From Salinarimonas chemoclinalis (GTDB taxonomy: Bacteria > Pseudomonadota > Alphaproteobacteria > Rhizobiales > Beijerinckiaceae), in NCBI RefSeq assembly GCF_041514305.1, contig NZ_JBGMWH010000017.1, positions 6,499 through 70,498 of the forward strand: DNA of 64,000 nt, in the 5' to 3' direction. Below the pieces are notes generated by a model, which was not told the origin of the DNA, ran no database searches, and worked only from the letters and a program-made list of their open reading frames with translations. The translations under genes were made by a program, and so were the position numbers. Below, in pieces: positions 46,283 through 55,577 of this stretch. Numbering within the stretch: position 1 is the first letter of the stretch; each line of letters begins with the position of its first letter.

Positions 46283-47310
46283 GAGCGCTGGAGCTTCGCG
46301 CGGGTCCCTCCCTCGCGCTCGTCGACCGCCCGCGGCCGCGGGTAGAGGCCGAGGACGACGTCGTGGTGCGCATCGTCCACAGCGGGATCTGCGGCACCGA
46401 CCGGTCCATCCTCGTCGGCAAGTTCGCGGCCGTGGAGGGCACGGTCCTTGGCCACGAGTCCGTAGGCCTGGTGGAGGCGGTCGGCCCGGCGGTCGAAGCC
46501 TTGCAGCCGGGAGATCGCGTCATCGTCAACCCGACGCTCTACTGCGGGCAGTGCGACGCCTGTCGCGCCGGGCGCCTGAACTTCTGCAGCGAGAAGCGCG
46601 GCAACGAGATCGGCATCGACCGCGACGGCACCTTCGCCGACGCCTTCCGCGTCTCGGCGCGCTTTCTGCACCGCGTGCCGGACGACATGAGCCTGGAGCG
46701 CGCCGTGATGGTCGAGCCGCTCGTGTGCGCGCTCAACAACGTGCGCGCAGGCGGGCTCTCGGTCGGGGAGACGATCATCGTGCTCGGCGGCGGGCCGATG
46801 GGCGTCATAACCACGATGCTCGCCCTGCGGATCGGCGCGGTGGCGACCCTGGTGGAAGCCGACCCGACGCGGCGCGAGCTGTGCCGAGAGATCCTGGGAG
46901 GCCTCGACGACGAGCGACTCACGATCGTCGCGCCGGACGCTCCGGCGCTCGCAGCCGGCGCCGACGTGGTCGTCGACAGCGTCGGCAATCTCCTGGAGAC
47001 GGCCGTGCCGCTCGCGCGCAGCGCCGGCCGCGTCGTCGTGATGGGCTTCGATTCGCGCGCCACGGCGACCCTGAAGCCGCTCGACATCCTGATGCGCGGC
47101 GTCCGAATCATCGGCGCCGGCGACTACGACAGCGCCATCTTCCCGCTCGGCGTCGAGCTGGCGAGGACCCTGCCCCTGGAGCGGGTCGTCACGGACCGGC
47201 TTCCGCTCGAGAAACACGAGGAGGCGTTCGCACGGCTGTCGCCGCAGAAGGGCGCTCCCTACGGGGCGATGAAGGTGCTCCTCGTCTCCAGCCCGGAGGA
47301 TGCGTCATGA
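46279..47310 (+). CDS. Zinc-type alcohol/polyol dehydrogenase (MDR family)
   Basis: A 343-residue medium-chain dehydrogenase of the threonine/sorbitol dehydrogenase type. Catalytic zinc ligands are in HSGICGTDRS and GHESVG. The structural zinc lobe retains cysteines in YCGQCDACRAGRLNFC. The Rossmann box is IIVLGGGPMGVITTML with an acidic residue after the second strand (LVEADP), favouring NAD. It probably oxidises a sugar or cyclitol hydroxyl, with the operon partners acting on the same compound. Four-base overlaps on both sides. Confidence 0.87.
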   Translation: MRALELRAGPSLALVDRPRPRVEAEDDVVVRIVHSGICGTDRSILVGKFAAVEGTVLGHESVGLVEAVGPAVEALQPGDRVIVNPTLYCGQCDACRAGRLNFCSEKRGNEIGIDRDGTFADAFRVSARFLHRVPDDMSLERAVMVEPLVCALNNVRAGGLSVGETIIVLGGGPMGVITTMLALRIGAVATLVEADPTRRELCREILGGLDDERLTIVAPDAPALAAGADVVVDSVGNLLETAVPLARSAGRVVVMGFDSRATATLKPLDILMRGVRIIGAGDYDSAIFPLGVELARTLPLERVVTDRLPLEKHEEAFARLSPQKGAPYGAMKVLLVSSPEDAS

Positions 47311-49004
47311 GCCGGACGCAGTTGGCGTGGCCGGGCGTCGATGCGAGGCGGCCGGTGCTCGTGGGAGAGCTGCCCTACTACCGGGCGTCGCCGGATCGCT
47401 GGCGGCCCACCCTCGCCGCGATGAAGGAGGCGGGGATCGACGTCGTCTCCTTCTACGTGCCCTGGCGCTTCCACGAGCGGAGCGTCTGCGGTCCGGCGGC
47501 CGAGCGCTTCGATTTCGTGGGGCGCGACGATCCGCAGGCGGACGTCGTCGGCTTTCTGCGAACGATCGGAGAGACTGGCCTCGCCGCCCTGGTGAAGCCG
47601 GGTCCCTTCATCCACGCGGAGGTCCAGCTCGGCGGCCTTCCCGATCGGCTTTGCGATCCGGAAGTCGTGGCGTCCCATTCGGGGCGCGGCGGCGCACGCC
47701 TGATGTCGCAGGGCAAGCCGCTGCCGCGGGTGCACGATCCCGTGTTCCGGCGCGAGGTCGACGGCTGGATGGCGGCGGTGAACGAGGCGCTGATCCGCCC
47801 GTTCGCGGATCCGCGCGGGCCGATCGTCGGTGTCCAGCTCGGCAACGAGGGCGTGATCGGCGAGGCCTGCCGTCCGGTGGCGCTCGCCGATCTCGGCACG
47901 GCGCGACCGGCCGATGCGGCGGCACGCGCGGTCGCGGCGGCGGACGCGATCGTGCGGCAATGGGCTCTCCTGGCCGAACGGATCGACCCGGGTCCGGCGC
48001 GCGTCGTCAACGCGCCGCTCGTGCGCATCGGCGCGGGCGGCGAGCCTGGGGCGCTCGGCAGCTGGCTCGCCCGAACGGCGGCGTTCCGCGCCGCGCCGGT
48101 GCATCTCGGTCACACCGAGTGGGTCGGGGACGCGTCCTGCGACGCGGATGCGTTCGTCGCCCACGCGCTCCAGATCACCGCCGCGGGCAGCGACGTCGCC
48201 GAGGCAAACTGGGGCTTCACCTGGACCACTTCGCGCTTCGCCGACGGGCGAACGCCTCTCTTTCACGGGCTGCTCGCGCTGGCCCTCGGCGCGCGCACGC
48301 TGTCGATCTACACGGCGGCGGCGACGCGCAGCTGGAACGCCGCGATCGACATGGACGCGGACGGGCTCCGCGCCGACGGGCTCGATCCGGCGCTCTACGG
48401 TCCGCCCTACTGCCCGGGCGCACCGTTCGAGGAGAACGGCGGCCGCAACCCGAACCATTCCGCTCTCCTCGCCCTGCGCCGGCTCGTCGACGCGCACGGC
48501 GCGGAGCTGGCGGCGAGCGACGCCGCGCCGGACCTCGTCGTGGCCGTCGATGCGGCCGTGGCGGCGCGCGCGGCCGAGGCGGGCGAGGCTGCGGAGGCGC
48601 TCGATCGGTTCGTCGCGCAGCTCGGCGCCTGGCTCTTCGCCGACGGTCGCCAGGTGGTGCTGTCCCTCGACCCGGGGGGCAACGACGTGGAGGCGATCTG
48701 GCGTGGCGACGCCGATACCGAGGTCATCGCCGCGCGCCTGTCGGCGCTCCCGCGGCCCCACGTCCGCGGCCGCGCCGGTCGGGTCGCGTCGTTCGTGCGC
48801 CACGGCGCCTCCGCATCGTTCGCGGCGATCTTCAATCCGTTCGGCGAGGCCGACGAGGCCGAGGTGGTGCTCGGGGGGGCGGCGCGTCTCCTGCGCCTGC
48901 CGCCTCACGCCGGGCTGATCGTGCGCGCCCGAGACGACGCGCTGGAGATCCTCGCGACCACCCATCCGGATACGGCCTTCGTTCCGCGCGAGGCCTTCAC
49001 ATGA
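47307..49004 (+). CDS. GH35-like beta-galactosidase-fold glycoside hydrolase
   Basis: A 565-residue TIM-barrel protein resembling glycoside hydrolase family 35. The start has GELPYYRASPDRWRPTLAAM, then VVSFYVPWRFHE and LVKPGPFIHAEVQLGGLPDR. The acid/base Glu is expected in GVQLGNEGVIG, and a second Glu in LGHTEWVGDAS may be the nucleophile. No signal peptide is visible, so it would act in the cytoplasm on an imported glycoside. It overlaps the dehydrogenase gene by ATGA and precedes the transporter. Confidence 0.75.
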   Translation: MSRTQLAWPGVDARRPVLVGELPYYRASPDRWRPTLAAMKEAGIDVVSFYVPWRFHERSVCGPAAERFDFVGRDDPQADVVGFLRTIGETGLAALVKPGPFIHAEVQLGGLPDRLCDPEVVASHSGRGGARLMSQGKPLPRVHDPVFRREVDGWMAAVNEALIRPFADPRGPIVGVQLGNEGVIGEACRPVALADLGTARPADAAARAVAAADAIVRQWALLAERIDPGPARVVNAPLVRIGAGGEPGALGSWLARTAAFRAAPVHLGHTEWVGDASCDADAFVAHALQITAAGSDVAEANWGFTWTTSRFADGRTPLFHGLLALALGARTLSIYTAAATRSWNAAIDMDADGLRADGLDPALYGPPYCPGAPFEENGGRNPNHSALLALRRLVDAHGAELAASDAAPDLVVAVDAAVAARAAEAGEAAEALDRFVAQLGAWLFADGRQVVLSLDPGGNDVEAIWRGDADTEVIAARLSALPRPHVRGRAGRVASFVRHGASASFAAIFNPFGEADEAEVVLGGAARLLRLPPHAGLIVRARDDALEILATTHPDTAFVPREAFT

Positions 49005-49026
49005 GCATGCATCCAAGGAGACCGGG

Positions 49027-50202
49027 GTGAATCAGAGCATCGCCAGCATCGACGGCGCGGCCGCGCCGGATCGCGCAGCCACCGCCGCAGGAATCGTCGC
49101 GTCCTGCTTCGGCTTCGTCGTGATCGGGGCGCTCCAGGCCCTCTACGGCCCGGCCATCCCGCATCTCCTCGCCGAGTTCGCCATCACGCCGGCGCAGGCC
49201 GGCCTCGCGCTCTCCGCTCATTTCGTGGGCGCGCTCATCGGCGTGCTCGCCTTCAACCGGGCGCATGCACGATTCACCAACCGGCAGCTGCTCGCGGCGA
49301 GCTACGGCGCCATGGCGGCGGGCTGCGTCCTGTTCGCGCTCGCGCCGGTCTGGAGCGTCGCGCTCGTCGGCGCCTTCGTCGTCGGGCTCGGGTTCGGCGG
49401 CATCGATTTCGGGCTCAACTTCCTGTTCTCGGTCGGCTTCGGCCGCCGCAGCGCCTCGATGGTCAACCTGCTCAACGCGCATTTCGGGGTCGGCGCGGTG
49501 CTCGGGCCGCTGGCGATCGCCCTCCTCGGCGCGGAGAACTTCCGCGCGATCTTCCTCGTCTTCGGCGTCCTCGCGCTCCTGCCCCTCCTCGCCGCCGGGA
49601 CGATCTCGAACGCCGTCGGCACGGTCGCGACCGGCGCCTCGCACGCCCAGGCCCGCGGGCGCGCGACGCTCCTCGTGCTGGGCGCCTTCTTCGCGATCTA
49701 CGTCCTGCACGTCGCGATCGAGACCGGCGTCGGCGGCTGGGCGACCACCCACCTCGTCGCCGTCGGCTGGGGCGCTGCCTTCGCCGCCGGCGCCACCTCC
49801 GCCTACTGGCTCGCCATGACGCTCGGCCGCTTCGGCGCGGCCTGGCTGAGCCTGCGCGCGACGCCGGCGCAGATCATGGTCGGCGCCTGCCTCGGCATGA
49901 GCGTCTCGCTCGTCCTGGCGGCGAACGGGACGCTCGCGCCCGTCGCCTACGTGCTGGTCGGCCTGTTCATCGCGCCGATCTTCCCCACCGGCCTCGCTTG
50001 GCTCGCCGCGGTGCATCCCGCCTCGCGCAACGCCACCGCGTCGGTGATCGCCGTCTCGATGGTCGGCGGCGTCGCCTTCCCGCCGCTCATCGGCGCCGTG
50101 ATCGGACTCGCCGGCGCGCCCGCCGCGCCGCTGTTCATGGCGGGGCTCTCGGCGATCTGCGTCTGCGCGGCGGCGCTCGTCGTGACCATGGCCCGGAGAT
50201 GA
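49027..50202 (+). CDS. MFS transporter
   Basis: A 391-residue major facilitator with about 12 predicted membrane helices, of the fucose-permease-like kind: VIGALQALYGPAIPHLL in helix 1, AGLALSAHFVGALIGVLAF in helix 2, LGFGGIDFGLNFLFSVGF, and FGVGAVLGPLAIALLGA in helix 5. It is probably the importer for the compound handled by the upstream enzymes. The start is GTG 49027 with aggagaccgg upstream. Last gene of the operon. Confidence 0.85.
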   Translation: MNQSIASIDGAAAPDRAATAAGIVASCFGFVVIGALQALYGPAIPHLLAEFAITPAQAGLALSAHFVGALIGVLAFNRAHARFTNRQLLAASYGAMAAGCVLFALAPVWSVALVGAFVVGLGFGGIDFGLNFLFSVGFGRRSASMVNLLNAHFGVGAVLGPLAIALLGAENFRAIFLVFGVLALLPLLAAGTISNAVGTVATGASHAQARGRATLLVLGAFFAIYVLHVAIETGVGGWATTHLVAVGWGAAFAAGATSAYWLAMTLGRFGAAWLSLRATPAQIMVGACLGMSVSLVLAANGTLAPVAYVLVGLFIAPIFPTGLAWLAAVHPASRNATASVIAVSMVGGVAFPPLIGAVIGLAGAPAAPLFMAGLSAICVCAAALVVTMARR

Positions 50203-50422
50203 GCGGGAGAGCGAGAAGGCGCAGCGGGGGCGGGGCGTGTGTGGGCGATCCCGTCGTTGGGGCCCCCGCAGTTCCCGCGGGCGCCGTCGCCGTACCGAGC
50301 GGCATACGCACGACGAGCGGCCGGGGGTGGCGTGAGTTCGCCGGCGTCCATCAGATCCAACGCGACCGGGCCGTAGTCTCTCAGGACCGCATGCTCCCAG
50401 CGCTCATCGGCACTCGGAGTGC
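50203..50422. other. Intergenic stretch left of IS3
   Basis: No complete gene. A minus-strand open stretch (with RDYGPVALDLMDAGELTPP, about 50250-50415) runs out of the IS3 end and could be a fragment of a gene disrupted by the insertion. Family not recognised. Confidence 0.3.
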
Positions 50423-50437
50423 TGTGACCCCGTTTCT

Positions 50438-51363
50438 TCATCCAGCCGAAAGCAGAGCCGCGGCGTGAGTTTGGCGGTTTCTCGCCGTGGGAGCAACGGG
50501 CGCTCGGCGGAGCTGGTCGGGGTTGCGCAGCCGAGCGCCCGTTGCGGTGAAGGTGGCGGCATACGCCGCCGGTGAGAGATAGCCGAGCGCCGAGTGCGGG
50601 CGCGCGGTGTTGTAGTCCTCGACCCAGTCGCCGACGCAGGCCCGCGCGTGATCGAGGCTGCGAAACAGCGTCTCGTTCGAGAGCTCGTCGCGCATGCGGC
50701 CGTTGAAGGCCTCACAGATGCCGTTCTGCATCGGCTTGCCCGGGGCGATGTAATGCCAGGCGATCCCGGTCTCGGCGCACCAGGCGAGGACGGCGTTCGC
50801 GGTGAACTCGGTGCCGTTGTCGCTGACCACGAGATCCGGCCTGCCATGCCGGGCAACGAGAGCTTCGAGTTCGCGCACGACGCGCCGGCCGGAGATCGAG
50901 GTGTCCACGACCGCGGCCAAGCAGCGCTTCGTCGCGTCGTCGATGATGTTGAGCACGCGCAGCCGCCGCCCGTCCGCGAGCTGGTCCTGGACGAAGTCGA
51001 GGGGCCAGCGGGCGTTCGGCGCCGCGGCGGTGAGGATCGCCGCCCGCGTCCCGACGGCGCGCTTGCGTCCCGTCGCCGTCGGACGGTGAGCCCGAGTTCG
51101 CGATAGACGCGTTGCGTACGCTTGCGGTTGATCACCACGCCCTCCTGCCGGAGAAGAACGTGGAGACGCCGGTAGCCGAAGCGCCGACGCTCCCCGGCGA
51201 GCGCCCGCATGCGCTCGCGCGGTGCACCGTCGTCCCGGCTCGAGCGATAGCGAATCGTCGTCCGGTCGAACCCGAGAACCCGGCACGCCCGCCGCTCGCT
51301 CATCCCGTGATCCGCCACGAGACGAGCGACCGACTGCCGCTCGGCGGCGGGCGTCAGGACTTT
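50438..51363 (-). pseudogene. IS3 transposase OrfB, frameshifted
   Basis: Integrase-core transposase of the IS3 element. The 5' part (LTPAAERQSVARLVADHGM, then RRFGYRRLHVLLRQEG) is in one frame. The 3' part with the DDE residues (LDFVQDQLADGRRLRVL, VVSDNGTEFTANAVL, and the Glu in GICEAFNGRMRDEL) is in another. The frames switch near 51066-51076, consistent with loss of one base in the conserved R-R-R-G-R-K-R-A region. Translation would normally begin by a -1 shift from orfA at the A-rich heptamer 51360-51366. Confidence 0.82.
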
Positions 51364-51620
51364 TTTCCGAGGATGTCCTTCGGCGCCGCGTTGTCGAGCA
51401 TGGCATCGGCGAGGAGCCGCTTCAGCCGGGCATTCTCGCCCTCCAGGCTCTTCGGCCGCCTGGCCTCGGAGACGTCCATCCCGCCGAACTTCGCCTTCCA
51501 GGCGTAGAACGTCGCGCTGCTGATCCCGTGCCGGCGGCACACGTCCGCGGTCTTCGCCCCCGCCTCCTGCTCACGCAGGATGCCGATGATCTGCTCTTGG
51601 CTGAACCTCGATCGCTTCAT
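51354..51620 (-). CDS. IS3 transposase OrfA (helix-turn-helix)
   Basis: An 88-residue IS3 OrfA. The helix-turn-helix is RFSQEQIIGILREQEAGAK followed by CRRHGISSATFYAWKAKFGG, then a leucine-rich helix (ENARLKRLLADAMLDN). It ends just after the slippery sequence AAAAAAG (minus strand, 51366-51360), where a programmed -1 shift would give OrfAB. Confidence 0.88.
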   Translation of the reverse strand: MKRSRFSQEQIIGILREQEAGAKTADVCRRHGISSATFYAWKAKFGGMDVSEARRPKSLEGENARLKRLLADAMLDNAAPKDILGKKS

Positions 51621-51900
51621 CGTCCGGTCCTCTCGACGGGCCGGACTCTACCTCAAGCTGGAGGAGATGGCGGGGGGCACAGCAGCGCCTCGCGGCGCTG
51701 ATGGCGGCGCGGTCCGCAAGCCGGCCCTTTTGATGTCGAGCAGGGTCGCGCCTCGGCACGCGACCTCCGCAGGGCGGTTCCGGAGTCGCGCCCGCGGCGA
51801 CGCGTCGCCCTGCGGAGCTGGGTACGCAATGAGGGTGCGCGCCTCGGCGGCAGCAGCCGCCAAGTCATTGATGAAAAGCAGTTTTTCAGATATCGAAGCA

Positions 51901-51979
<79 letters not shown>

Positions 51980-52218
51980 GACCTGTCGGACCGGACGGCA
52001 GGAAGCGGCGCTTGGGGGCGCCGCCGTCCGGGTGGGCGGTTGATAGAGGGGTCCGACGCCGCTGTCAACGCGATTCGCGCGGCTCGACGCGGGGTTCGCA
52101 GGGATCGCCGACGCCTCTCGCCGCGGGTCGCTTCCCGCATTGTTTCGCGCGGCGAAGCCCGCTAAACGGAGCGCGGCGGTCCGCGAGGGGCCGCGGGACC
52201 CGCAGCCAGGACGACCTC

Positions 52219-52518
52219 ATGATCGCGCTCTTCCAAACGATCGACCTGATCCTCGGCCTCCTGACCTGGTTGATCATCGGGTCGGCGATCCTCAGCTGGC
52301 TGATCGCCTTCGGCGTCGTGAACATGAACAACGACGTCGTGCGCGCGATCTACGACGTGCTGAGCCGGCTGACGGAGCCGCTCCTGCGGCCGATCCGGAG
52401 CATCCTGCCGAATCTCGGCGGCATCGACATCTCGCCGATCGTGCTCCTGCTGCTGATCTTCTTCCTGCGCAGCTTCCTCATCAACGACGTCGCGCCCGCG
52501 ATGATCCGAGCCGTGTGA
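52219..52518 (+). CDS. YggT-family membrane protein
   Basis: A 99-residue inner-membrane protein with two hydrophobic regions, LILGLLTWLIIGSAILSWL and SPIVLLLLIFFLRSFL, joined by the typical RLTEPLLRPIRSILPNLGG linker. YggT proteins are linked to cell-envelope or osmotic functions and division in some species. It is a core gene just outside the island. ATG 52219 is favoured over an upstream in-frame start. Confidence 0.88.
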   Translation: MIALFQTIDLILGLLTWLIIGSAILSWLIAFGVVNMNNDVVRAIYDVLSRLTEPLLRPIRSILPNLGGIDISPIVLLLLIFFLRSFLINDVAPAMIRAV

Positions 52519-53064
52519 TCCGAGCCGGGCGAGGCCGCGTGCGTGCGACGCGGCTCCGCGGTGCATCGCCGCCGTCGAGGGAGGCGTCTCCCGGGATCGT
52601 CAGCGTGCTTGCGTCGGAGCACGTCGCTACGCCGTGCGCGACCAATACGCGTGCATGCGAGCATGGAAGACGTGTTGCATTTCGACAACAACTTCTTCCG
52701 GGGCGTGTAGGTCAACACGTTATTGCCGCGACGCAACGCCGCAGCACGTGAAGCCCGGCGTTGTTTGCATTTATTTATGACACCGTAAAAATCAATCATC
52801 GCGTGCTGCTTCTGTATATGTAATGTCGCCACAGCCGCCCGGTCGCGTAGAAACGCCGCCTTCGATGCAGGCGCGACGAGCGACCATCGCACACGTTTCT
52901 CGCGTATGCCGCCACTTGCCGACACACGGCCGCGGCGATTAGCTCGCCACAGACCCGAACGAATTGTGGAGCGGACGATGGGACGGAACGGCGCCGCAGT
53001 CCTCGAAGTACGGTCGCAGGAAAGGTAGAATTCGAGATCGAAGGCACGTGTTCAGGAAAATAAG
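52519..53064. other. Intergenic region with low-GC stretch
   Basis: No gene supported on either strand. The part from 52740 to 52830 and the last 100 bp are AT-rich relative to the chromosome, suggesting foreign DNA flanking the following recombinase gene. A possible ribosome site agga lies at about 53054. Confidence 0.4.
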
Positions 53065-54042
53065 ATGTCGCTAACGCCCACAAGAAATGACGTATCGAAA
53101 GTCAAGAGGCCGCGATCATCATTCGGTATTACATCATATTCCCTTACGTCATTGAAAATGAAGACTGCACGGCTCACGCGCGCTCCACGGTCCAGGTCGA
53201 AAGCTCTCGCAGAGACGATCGACCGATTCTTCCGCGAGGCGACGGTGAAGAAAGGCACGCGCCGAACCTACCGCTCGAACGCGAAGAACTGGCTCTGCGC
53301 TTTTCCGCTCCTGCGGCTCGACGAGATCGACCGCTCGACGCTCGCGCTCTTCGTCTCGCGGCGCAAGGATCAGGGCGTCAGCGACACGACGATCCGCCGC
53401 GACATCGCCTTCCTCGGCACGGTCTGCTCGATGGCGATCTCGTGGGGGTGGCTCGAGGCGAACCCGATCACGGCGCTCAGCAAGAGGTTCCTCAAGGAGG
53501 CGCCGCCGCGCACGCGGTTCCTGACGCGGCGCGAGTTCGAGCGGTTGCATGCGGCGGCGTCGGAGACGCTCAAGCCGCAGCTCGTGCTGGCGGTGGAGAC
53601 GGGGATGCGCAAGGAGGAGCTCTTGTCGCTCACGCTCGACGCGATCGACCTCTCCCGGCGCGAGATCCACCTCCAGGAGACGAAGACCAACTCGCCCCGG
53701 CGGGTGCCGCTCTCGGACGTCGCCATCGCGACGATCTCGGACCTGATCGCCAAGCCGGGCCGGCCGCGCTCGCGCTTCCTGTTCTGCAAGCCGGACGGGA
53801 CGCGAATCCTGTGCAACAAGAAGGGGTTTCGCGCGGCCTGCGAGCGCGCCGCCATCGCCGACTTCCGCTTCCACGACCTGCGCCACACCTTCGCGTCGTG
53901 GTGGGTCCAGTCCGGCGGGGACCTGTACAAGCTCAGCCGCGTGCTGGGGCATCGCACGCTGCAGATGAGCGCGCGCTACGGGCACCTGCGCACGGACGAT
54001 CTCCACGAGGAGATGCGCAAGGTGGGGAAGCGGCGGGGGTGA
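53065..54042 (+). CDS. Second tyrosine recombinase (site-specific integrase)
   Basis: A 325-residue phage-type integrase. A SAM-like core-binding domain (AETIDRFFREATVKKGTRRTY, then SDTTIRRDIAFLGTVCSMAI) is followed by the catalytic domain: Arg in VETGMRKEELLSL, Lys in QETKTNSPRRVPL, HDLRHTFASWW, the LGHRTLQMS box, and Tyr in SARYGHLR. All six active residues are present. It is outside the tRNA-bounded island, between yggT and a truncated porin. An inner ATG at 53158 would also retain the full core. The first 40 residues are AT-rich and of different composition. Confidence 0.9.
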   Translation: MSLTPTRNDVSKVKRPRSSFGITSYSLTSLKMKTARLTRAPRSRSKALAETIDRFFREATVKKGTRRTYRSNAKNWLCAFPLLRLDEIDRSTLALFVSRRKDQGVSDTTIRRDIAFLGTVCSMAISWGWLEANPITALSKRFLKEAPPRTRFLTRREFERLHAAASETLKPQLVLAVETGMRKEELLSLTLDAIDLSRREIHLQETKTNSPRRVPLSDVAIATISDLIAKPGRPRSRFLFCKPDGTRILCNKKGFRAACERAAIADFRFHDLRHTFASWWVQSGGDLYKLSRVLGHRTLQMSARYGHLRTDDLHEEMRKVGKRRG

Positions 54043-54079
54043 CGGGAAGCCGGCTTCCGCCGTCCGTCCGGAAACGGGA

Positions 54080-54106
54080 GAAGCCCCGGCGCGAGGCCGG
54101 GGCTTC
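54080..54106 (-). terminator. Rho-independent-type hairpin after the truncated porin
   Basis: An 11-bp stem GAAGCCCCGGC (54080-54090) and GCCGGGGCTTC (54096-54106) with a 5-base loop, 20 bp beyond the porin stop. It resembles the hairpin after the intact porin. It may also end transcription of the convergent recombinase gene. Confidence 0.6.
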
Positions 54107-54126
54107 GGGAGATCCGAGGGGACGGA

Positions 54127-55433
54127 TCAGAAGTCGCGCTGGATGCGCAGACGACCGGCCCAGCGGGAGCCGTCGTCGGTGAAGACGCCGGCCACGTCGG
54201 CACCGTCGCGCTGAACCTGGACACGACGATCGGCGTCGATCTGCGTGTAGGCGACATCGGCGGCGAACGTGAGCCCCGCCACCGGGCGCCAGTTCAGCCG
54301 CGTGCCGACCTGCCACCAGCTGTAGCCGAAGAAGTCCTCGCTCTCGGCCGTGGCGCCGACCGCGACGGCCTCGCGGGCGCCCGTCGGCACGTCGACCTCC
54401 CCATACGCACCCTGGAGGTCCGACCAGACCGTCGGCGTCCAGTAGTGACGGAACGCGGCGGCGATGGACCACGCCTCGGTCGTGACCAGCCCAGTGCCTG
54501 CCGCATTGAGGTAGGCATCGCTCGTGCCGACCTCGAACTCCGCCACCGTGTCCACCGGGTCCGCGTAGTTGATGGCACCGTCGGCATAGACCGCCTGAAC
54601 CCAGAGGGCGTCGCCGGCGGCGATCATGGGCAGGTTCACGTTGATGCCCGCACCGATCGCCCAGCCGAGCTCGTCGTCGACACCGACGAAGCTGTCGCCG
54701 TTGTCGTGGCGGATCTGGTGAAGTGCACCCATGATCTGGGCCGAACCCCACGCCTGGGTGACGTTGAGGTTGGCGACGAGGTCGGGAAGCTCCTGTCCTC
54801 CGTAGACGAACCGGTCTGCATCGGTGGCGCCGAAAGTGGCGTCCCCGTTCAACGTGCCGATGCCCGGGAGTTCCGTGTCCTCGGGGATGGTCGTCCCACC
54901 GTCCCGTTCGTCGAGCCCGGTACGCCGGTACTTGCCATCCTCGACCGAGATCGTCGCCGAGAAACCCGAGCCGAAAGTCGCGGTGTAGGCCAGGAGCTCC
55001 ACGGACGGATCCGAGAGACCCTCGGACACGGACAGCAGGTTACCGCCGAAGAAGGTGAAGAACGACGTGATCCGACCGGCGGTCAGGCCAGCGAACTGGA
55101 TGAAGCCCTGGTCGAGGACCGCCCGGCCCTCGTCGGCCGCGTCGTCGGCCCGGTCGCCGGTGAAGCGGATGAACGAGCGCAGCGTGCCGAACTCCGTCAG
55201 GGTGCGGGCGTCGAACGCGATCGAGCCGCGCGCGAAGAAGTCGATCGCATCCTGCTCGGCATCGGGGTCGCCATCGACGTACTCCGCGAAGCGATACTCT
55301 GTACGGACGTAGCCGGAGATCTGCAGGCAGGTCTCCGTGCCGGGGATGACGAAGAAGCCCTGGGCACCCAGATCGCCCGGGCAGATTCGGACATAGTCGA
55401 CCGGCGCCGCGGCGCGGACCGGAAGATCGGCAG
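54127..55433 (-). pseudogene. Omp2b-type porin, lacking start codon and signal peptide
   Basis: The mature part of a Rhizobiales outer-membrane porin, very similar to the intact copy at 57969: ADLPVRAAAPVDYVRICPGD, then ETCLQISGYVRTEYRF, DQGFIQFAGLTAGRITSFF, DPSVELLAYTATFGSGFSAT and the C-terminal GSRWAGRLRIQRDF with terminal Phe. Identity to the intact gene begins abruptly at 55433, right at the mature N-terminus. Upstream in frame there is no ATG, GTG or TTG before a TAG at about 55475, so the export signal is gone. Probably a recombination scar, non-functional unless spliced by gene conversion with its paralogue. Confidence 0.8.
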
Positions 55434-55577
55434 TCGTCGGGGCCTCCCGTGACGGCTCCCGCCGGGCGGCGAGCGCCTATCGGGTCGAGGGCTTGAAACC
55501 ACACCGCGAACGGGTCATTGGAGGCGGCGTGCGCCGGCCCTTGTCGGGAGCGGCGCCGCTCACGCCCGGAGAGCCCC

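Larger units (their letters stand above)
50423..51681 (-). mobile_element. IS3-family insertion sequence
   Basis: About 1.26 kb with orfA and orfB on the minus strand. The imperfect terminal inverted repeats are TGTGACCCCG at 50423 and, on the other strand, TGTGCCCCCC ending at 51681, with similarity (TC-TCCAGC, then GAG) continuing for about 35 bp. No clear target duplication was found. orfB is broken by a frameshift. It lies about 220 bp from the tRNA-Ala gene, inside the island. Confidence 0.82.

Noticed and set aside
50421..51684. Target-site duplication of the IS3 element
   Set aside because: Flanks are tgc on the left and gca on the right; only two bases (gc) agree, which is not enough to call one.
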